Assembly: GCA_012728815.1 (NCBI GenBank)
Contig: JAAYEI010000046.1
Span: 1-43,709 of the forward strand
Direction: 5' to 3'
Origin: Clostridiales bacterium
GTDB taxonomy: Bacteria; Bacillota; Clostridia; Christensenellales; Aristaeellaceae
Length of the DNA: 43,709 bases
The notes under the pieces were generated by a model. The model searched no databases. It was given only the letters and a program-made list of their open reading frames with translations, and had not been told where the DNA came from. Numbering within the stretch: the first letter of the stretch is position 1; each line of letters starts with the position of its first letter. Position numbers and translations under genes: made by a program. Positions 39,299 through 43,709 of this stretch are shown piece after piece.

Positions 39299-39847
39299 TT
39301 ACTCAGCCGCCTCCGCCTTCTCAAATTCCTGGAAGGGGTCCGCGCCGTTCACGGCCACTGCCTGGAGGCCTTCGCCAAAGTCCTCCAAATAGAAGAGCTG
39401 CTGGTGCAGCAGGACTTCCACCTCTTTCATCCCCGGCAGGGTTTCCTCCGCCAGGTGGAAAGCCCTGGTGAACACGTCCCCATTCTCAAAATCCATATAG
39501 AACTGTCCGTAATACCGGCCCTGGTTCACCAGGGCAAGGTAGATGGCTGTCAGTTCCAGGTTCTCGTGCTTCGCGGTAAAATCAGGCCAGGCACTGAAGG
39601 AGATGCCGTCATAATAGGTATGGATGACCAGGGTGCAGGTCTTCAGCGCGCTGTTCAGGTTGAATTGCATTTCAAACCGGTTCCCGCCGTCAAAGGTGTA
39701 GTGGAAATTGTTGCCTTTCAGGTAGTCAATCACCAAAGCATTGAGTTTTTCAACCGCCTCCCTTTCCGCCGCGTCCTCAGCCTGCCCCGCAAAAACCGGC
39801 AGGACAAGCAGCAGGGACAGAAGCATTGCCAGGATTTTCTTCGCCAT
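39299..39847 (-). CDS. Secreted YbjN-like protein
   Basis: A 182-residue protein with a signal peptide (MAKKILAMLLSLLLVLPVFAG, cleavage near 21-23). The mature part resembles YbjN-type sensory domains, with NFHYTFDGGNRFEMQFNLN (about 46-64), strands YYDGISFSAWPDFTAK, then a helix, NGDVFTRAFHLAE, and a short end. YbjN relatives have ill-defined regulatory or envelope roles. The match is by pattern and moderate. AAGAGGTGG precedes the ATG. It runs convergently with the metal-ATPase operon, separated by the operon's terminator. Confidence 0.6.
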   Translation of the reverse strand: MAKKILAMLLSLLLVLPVFAGQAEDAAEREAVEKLNALVIDYLKGNNFHYTFDGGNRFEMQFNLNSALKTCTLVIHTYYDGISFSAWPDFTAKHENLELTAIYLALVNQGRYYGQFYMDFENGDVFTRAFHLAEETLPGMKEVEVLLHQQLFYLEDFGEGLQAVAVNGADPFQEFEKAEAAE

Positions 39848-40392
39848 GATGCCACCTCTTTTTATTTTTTCTTTCTTTATCTTACCACACAGGAGTATAT
39901 CTAGAAAAATGCACCTGAAACCGCCCTGAATCGATCTGGCCCCTCCAGCGTGATGATGGCGGAGGACAGGCAGCTGCCCCCGGCTTCAGGGAAGAAAAAA
40001 ACGCAGGTGAAGGATACCTGAGCGCTTACCACTGGTATGAAAACCCGGGGTGCCTGTCCGGCGGACCGGACTCAGGTGTTCAGGATATTTATTAAACTGG
40101 GTATTGCGAAAAGCATGGTACAGAATTATTTGTACAACCCCACTTGCCAACTCACACATTGATGCGCGGAAGGGGGGCTTGCATGACCCCATCATTTTAC
40201 AAAATCACCGTTGAACATTCAAAGCTCATGCTTGAGCCGGCAATTTGAAAGCGACAAGAGTTTCCACCATGATGCAGCACATTTAAGGGTAAACTGAATA
40301 TTTCGCTGGGGCTTGTCAACTTTTTATGATTACTTGTCTTTCATTCCCATCATGTAAGGGGAATACAGTGACGTGTGCTTCCGTAAAACGTA
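39848..40392. other. Gene-free, lower-GC stretch between the YbjN-like gene and the second ABC operon
   Basis: No convincing gene was seen in about 545 bases. It holds the upstream region of the YbjN-like gene and the end of the second ABC operon. Sequence is visibly more AT-rich than the left part of the window. A 22-base run at 40002-40023 differs at only two positions from the 3' end of the HMA chaperone gene (39193-39214). Confidence 0.6.
39917..40023 (+). pseudogene. Possible decayed copy of an HMA-type metallochaperone gene
   Basis: Two short matches to the intact gene appear in order: 39917-39930 matches 39039-39052 at 13 of 14 positions, and 40002-40023 matches 39193-39214 at 20 of 22, ending in an in-frame stop (...QVKDT stop against ...QVKDA stop). 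The interval between them is shorter in the copy. The CxxC site is not retained. This may be chance or a remnant of duplication. Confidence 0.3.
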
Positions 40393-41250
40393 TTATCCTT
40401 TCACAGCGCCGCTCATCATGCCCTTGACCAGTTTATCCTGGAAAACGATGAAAAGGATAATCATCGGCAGCACCGAAAGCACCAATACTGACAAGATAAT
40501 CGGCATATCCAGCGAGTGTTCACCTTTGAATTGTCCCAAGGCCAGGGGCAGTGTCTTCTGGGGGGCGGACTGCAGCAATGTGTTGGCAAAGGCAAATTCA
40601 TTCCACATGGTCACGCCATTGTAGATGGCCAGCGTGGACAGGCCGGATTTGGACAGCGGAATGAAGATATGCAGGAAGATGGAGTATCTGTTGCAGCCAT
40701 CGATTACCGCTGCCTCCTCCACTTCTTTGGGTATCGTCATCATAAAACCGGTCAGTATATAGATTGACATGGGCAGTGCGAAGACAACGTAAGGCCCCAG
40801 CAGGGAAAACAGATTATCATACAGCCCCATCCAATTGGTCATTTTGAAGATTGGGATGAGGGTGACATGCATCGGAATGGACATCATGGCAATGATGCCC
40901 CCATAGATAAAGCTTCGCAGTTTGAATCTCATGCGTGCCAGCGGATAGGAAGCAAGCGCAGAAATCACCAGCAGCAATATTAACGACAGCGTAACGATAA
41001 TCACCGAACGCATAAAATAGCCGAAAAAACCATTTTGAATGATGCGCGGGTAGTTCTCAAAAAACCATGGATCGGGCAGGTGGAAAACGCCTTGCGTGAG
41101 CATATCGAACTGTTTGCGGAAGGAATTCAGGATCATGAACGCAAACGGCGTCAGCGTAATGAAGAACCAAAGGAGCGCAAAGAAGGTTGCGACTGCCCAC
41201 GAGACGCGGCTTTTGATTTTTTCACGGCCATACGCTGCAATATTCGCCAT
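40393..41250 (-). CDS. Carbohydrate ABC transporter permease (MalG-like), second operon
   Basis: A 285-residue permease with about six helices. The EAA loop is EEAAVIDGCNRYSIFLHIFI (about 176-195), and the end VKGMMSGAVKG is typical. ATG at 41250 follows AAAGGAG by ten bases and lies one base past the stop of the upstream permease. Codon use is lower in GC than in the genes left of 39 kb. No ATPase gene is present, so it must share one from elsewhere. Confidence 0.92.
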   Translation of the reverse strand: MANIAAYGREKIKSRVSWAVATFFALLWFFITLTPFAFMILNSFRKQFDMLTQGVFHLPDPWFFENYPRIIQNGFFGYFMRSVIIVTLSLILLLVISALASYPLARMRFKLRSFIYGGIIAMMSIPMHVTLIPIFKMTNWMGLYDNLFSLLGPYVVFALPMSIYILTGFMMTIPKEVEEAAVIDGCNRYSIFLHIFIPLSKSGLSTLAIYNGVTMWNEFAFANTLLQSAPQKTLPLALGQFKGEHSLDMPIILSVLVLSVLPMIILFIVFQDKLVKGMMSGAVKG

Positions 41251-41251
41251 C

Positions 41252-42157
41252 TCAGTCAATCTCCTTTACGACAAAAATCTTCTGGAAGAACAGCGCAATC
41301 AGTGTAATCAGGATAAACATTCCCGCCGCGACGCTCGAACCGTAGCCCATTTTGAACTGCTGGAATGACAGCTTATACATATATGTCGCCATCAGCTCCG
41401 TGCCGCCGGCGGGTCCTCCCTGTGTCATGTTCCAAATCATGTCGAAGTATTTCAGTGAGCCGATCATGGAGAGGATACAGGCGGTCCTGAAAATAGGTCG
41501 GAGCAACGGGATGGCGACATGGAACAGATACTGCCGCCGGTTTGCGCCGTCAATCACCGCAGCTTCGTAGGTGGTTGTCGGAATTGTGGCATAACCCGCG
41601 ATAAAATAGACCATGTAGAAAGGCGTATACTGCCATGCCATGACACCGATCACAGCGAACAACGCCTGCGGATTTTTACCCAGCAGATCAACGGTAGTAC
41701 GCTTCCCTGTAATCAGCTGAGCCAACGAGGAGAACAATCCGCCGTTGGTCGCCAGGATGTAGTTGAACAGGAACGCGATGGCCACAGAGCTCATCAAATA
41801 AGGGAAGAACCAGACTGTCTTGAAGGTGTTGAACTTTTTCCCGCCGGCATCCAGGAATGTCGCCAGCAGCAGACCAAGAGGGATTTGCAGCAGAATGGAA
41901 AAGACCATCACGATTACGTTGTGCCAAAACGCGGACCAGAAAGAAGCATCGTTGAGGAGGGTTTGCCAATTCTGCACACCGACGAATATCTTATTGGGGG
42001 AGATTCCGTTCCAGTCATACTGGCTCGTCCAAAAAGTGTCAACAACAGGGTAAACCATGTAGATTAAAATTGCCGCGACAGCTGGGAACAGAAAGACTGT
42101 CGCCGCGATATTGGTGCTCCTGGACATGGTTTTCGCCAGGCTGTTCGTTTTTTTCAT
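41252..42157 (-). CDS. Carbohydrate ABC transporter permease (MalF-like), second operon
   Basis: A 301-residue permease of the MalF/UgpA type with about six helices, EAA loop EAAVIDGANRRQYLFHVAIP (about 195-214), and NMTQGGPAGGTELMATYMYK near 246-265. ATG at 42157 is favoured over GTG at 42175 because GGGAG lies nine bases upstream and the family begins near a short basic stretch. Separated from the upstream binding-protein gene by a terminator hairpin, as in the first operon. Confidence 0.9.
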   Translation of the reverse strand: MKKTNSLAKTMSRSTNIAATVFLFPAVAAILIYMVYPVVDTFWTSQYDWNGISPNKIFVGVQNWQTLLNDASFWSAFWHNVIVMVFSILLQIPLGLLLATFLDAGGKKFNTFKTVWFFPYLMSSVAIAFLFNYILATNGGLFSSLAQLITGKRTTVDLLGKNPQALFAVIGVMAWQYTPFYMVYFIAGYATIPTTTYEAAVIDGANRRQYLFHVAIPLLRPIFRTACILSMIGSLKYFDMIWNMTQGGPAGGTELMATYMYKLSFQQFKMGYGSSVAAGMFILITLIALFFQKIFVVKEID

Positions 42158-42274
42158 AGCCTCCGTCTCCCTCACGATAAACTAGGCTAAAGCCCGTCAA
42201 ACGCGAATGACCCGACACATCTGGAAAGCCTTCCTTATCAGGCATATGCCGGACCTGGGGTTTGCCCGATATCC

Positions 42275-42309
42275 AAAAAACACCCGCAGAAAGATGCCTC
42301 TTCTGCGGG
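42275..42309 (-). terminator. Hairpin between the second binding protein and its permeases
   Basis: On the minus strand CCCGCAGAA (42309-42301) pairs with TTCTGCGGG (42291-42283), then TGTTTTTT (to 42275). It would give more transcript for the binding protein than for the permeases. Confidence 0.85.
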
Positions 42310-42333
42310 CATTCTCTGGTGATAGGTAAACAG

Positions 42334-43656
42334 TTACTTGGTCAGCGCTGCCTTCATGGCATCATCATGAGCCTGGCCCACTTCCAGCGGGGTCTTGCTC
42401 AGACCGAACAGTTCGGTCATGGAATTCTTGTGTACCTCGGTTACGGAAGCCGGCAGGTATTGATCGTACCACAGCTGCACGTTGGAGGCATTGAAGAAGA
42501 CGTCAATAACAACCTTTTGGTTGGGATCCTCAACACCTACCTCAAAGCCCTTGATGGACGGCATGGTATTGGTTGCCATCTGTTCGGCATTGTAGGTATC
42601 GTCGTTGAAGAACTTGGTGGCCAGAACGTAACAAGCATTCAGCTTATCCTGATCCACAGAGCCGTCTTCCTTCCAGCAATTGAATGAGAAAGCATTGCCA
42701 ATCGCGGTGCCGATCTCAACATTCTGCGGCACACCATTGGCTTTCGCCTCGGCATCCTCAGGGAAGCGGAAGGTGCCCAGATTGGCCTCATACCATTCCT
42801 GGCTGTCCTGCTTGATGGAGCGAATCTGCCAGGACCCGTGCAACATCATGGCGCAGGTATTATTGTACAGCAGTGCGCGATCCTCGCCGTTATCTGTGAT
42901 CATCGAGTTAAAGCCTTCGTTGAAGTAGCCCTTTTTGACCCATTCCTGGATTTTCTCGCCCGCCCAGATGAAGGCATCAGAGGTGAAGGAGCCTTCCTGT
43001 GTGTAAGCGGCATCAAACTCAGCATTGCCAGAATGACGGGACACCAGATACATGTAGTACATGGAGCCGGTCCACTTGGAGCCATTGGCCAGGGAGAACG
43101 GCACGTAGCCAGCCTCAATCAGCTTGTCGCAAACAGCCTCCAGCTCGTCGATGGTCGTAGGAACTTCTACGCCGACCTCGGCAAAGATGGTTTTGTTGTA
43201 GAAAATATCGCAGCCGGACAGGCCGCCATAAGGAATCGCGAGCACCTTTCCATCATAGGTGGACTGTGCCACAGCCGCGTCAATAAAGTCGGGATGGTCA
43301 TACTTGGCGAACAAGTCGGTAATGTCGTTGACAAAACCGGACTTGTAGTACTCAGCCATCGGGCCACCACCCCAGTGGATGTACATATCAGGAGCCTGTT
43401 TGGAGCTCATCGCCACAATCAGCTGCTGCTTATAGTTATCGTTCTGAATATGAACCTGGTTGACGGTAATGTTGGGATAGGCAGCCATAAAGCGCGCAAC
43501 GGCGCCTTCCTGAATGGATCGCTGAGGTTCGTCGGTGCCAATGTCCCACAGGGTGATTGTCATCGGCTCACTTGTCAGGACAAGTTCCTCGCCCAACACA
43601 GCAATGGTCGATGTGAGCATCAGCACAGCCAACAGGATGGACATAAACTTTCTCAT
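42334..43656 (-). CDS. Extracellular solute-binding protein (carbohydrate, family 1), second operon
   Basis: A 440-residue binding protein. The signal peptide (MRKFMSILLAVLMLTSTIAV, cleavage near 22-23) lacks a lipobox Cys. The mature part shows MTITLWDIGTDEPQR, HWGGGPMAEYYKSGFVNDIT, NKTIFAEVGVEVPTTIDELE and MMLHGSWQI, which define family 1 sugar-binding proteins. Substrate not determinable. AAAGGAG lies eight bases before the ATG at 43656. The upstream promoter region is cut by the window edge. Base composition is lower in GC than in the first ABC operon. Confidence 0.92.
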   Translation of the reverse strand: MRKFMSILLAVLMLTSTIAVLGEELVLTSEPMTITLWDIGTDEPQRSIQEGAVARFMAAYPNITVNQVHIQNDNYKQQLIVAMSSKQAPDMYIHWGGGPMAEYYKSGFVNDITDLFAKYDHPDFIDAAVAQSTYDGKVLAIPYGGLSGCDIFYNKTIFAEVGVEVPTTIDELEAVCDKLIEAGYVPFSLANGSKWTGSMYYMYLVSRHSGNAEFDAAYTQEGSFTSDAFIWAGEKIQEWVKKGYFNEGFNSMITDNGEDRALLYNNTCAMMLHGSWQIRSIKQDSQEWYEANLGTFRFPEDAEAKANGVPQNVEIGTAIGNAFSFNCWKEDGSVDQDKLNACYVLATKFFNDDTYNAEQMATNTMPSIKGFEVGVEDPNQKVVIDVFFNASNVQLWYDQYLPASVTEVHKNSMTELFGLSKTPLEVGQAHDDAMKAALTK

Positions 43657-43709
43657 GAAAACTCTCCTTTTCTATTAAGTTATGATACTGCCATGGACAA
43701 CAGTACTGT

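Noticed and set aside
40291-40319. Minus-strand promoter-like TTGACA (40319-40314) after the second ABC operon
   Set aside because: The -10 at proper spacing is poor (CAGTTT) and no gene follows closely enough.
1-43709. CRISPR arrays, tRNA and rRNA genes
   Set aside because: No regularly spaced direct repeats, tRNA cloverleaf signatures or rRNA stretches were recognised by eye; a tRNA scan was not possible.

Overview
The window reads as chromosome from a GC-rich, low-oxygen-type Firmicute (class Clostridia, probably an uncultured Christensenellales-like lineage). The evidence is a Firmicutes-style rpmH-rnpA-yidD-yidC-khpB block, a T-box leader on valS, a TPP riboswitch on the ECF component thiT, strong AGGAGG ribosome sites, sigma-A type promoters (TTGACA, 17 bases, TATAAT), and sugar-binding proteins ending their leader in an Ala/Glu-rich stretch without a lipobox. 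The genus assignment is inference. No tRNA, rRNA or CRISPR array was seen.

Layout. 1-3070: the 3' end of an IS30-type transposase, then rpmH, rnpA, yidD, yidC and khpB (RNA processing and membrane protein insertion). 3079-8556: the yceD-rpmF pair, a valine T-box, valS, then rsmH and rsmI, two methyltransferases that modify the same 16S rRNA nucleotide. 8568-10099: a pantothenate-type ECF S-component with coaX. 10107-16330: a secreted SH3-repeat protein, a DsrE-like protein, a DUF1349 protein, an MFS transporter, a HAD phosphatase, a membrane-tethered zinc protease and an exported MsrB. 16341-23252: mostly minus-strand genes (YlxP/DUF503, a GyrI-like/zinc-ribbon protein, a beta-CASP nuclease, an ABC exporter, two unknowns), with plus-strand exonuclease III between them. 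23313-31376: TPP-riboswitch thiT, radC, a YdcF-like protein, L-asparaginase, a 1-Cys peroxiredoxin, an EamA exporter, and a three-gene operon of two membrane proteins plus an M20 peptidase. 31404-36599: an aldo/keto reductase, a CUT1-type sugar ABC operon with an operator-bearing promoter, and a DUF1989 protein. 36683-39285: a metal P-type ATPase operon (99-residue His-rich protein, P1B-type ATPase with a CPG motif, separate HMA metallochaperone) behind what looks like a class II CRP/FNR-type promoter. 39299-43709: a secreted YbjN-like protein, a gene-free stretch with a possible HMA-gene remnant, and a second sugar ABC operon whose base composition is clearly lower in GC.

How the genes fit together. 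The first 8.5 kb is ribosome and translation housekeeping. The middle is vitamin uptake (pantothenate, thiamine), envelope and redox repair, and RNA/DNA maintenance. The right third is accessory: two carbohydrate importers that both lack their own ATPase, and a metal-export module. The points most worth following are the metal ATPase operon with its perfectly spaced FNR-like box, the GyrI-like/zinc-ribbon fusion, the DUF5058/M20 operon, and an apparently leaderless radC.
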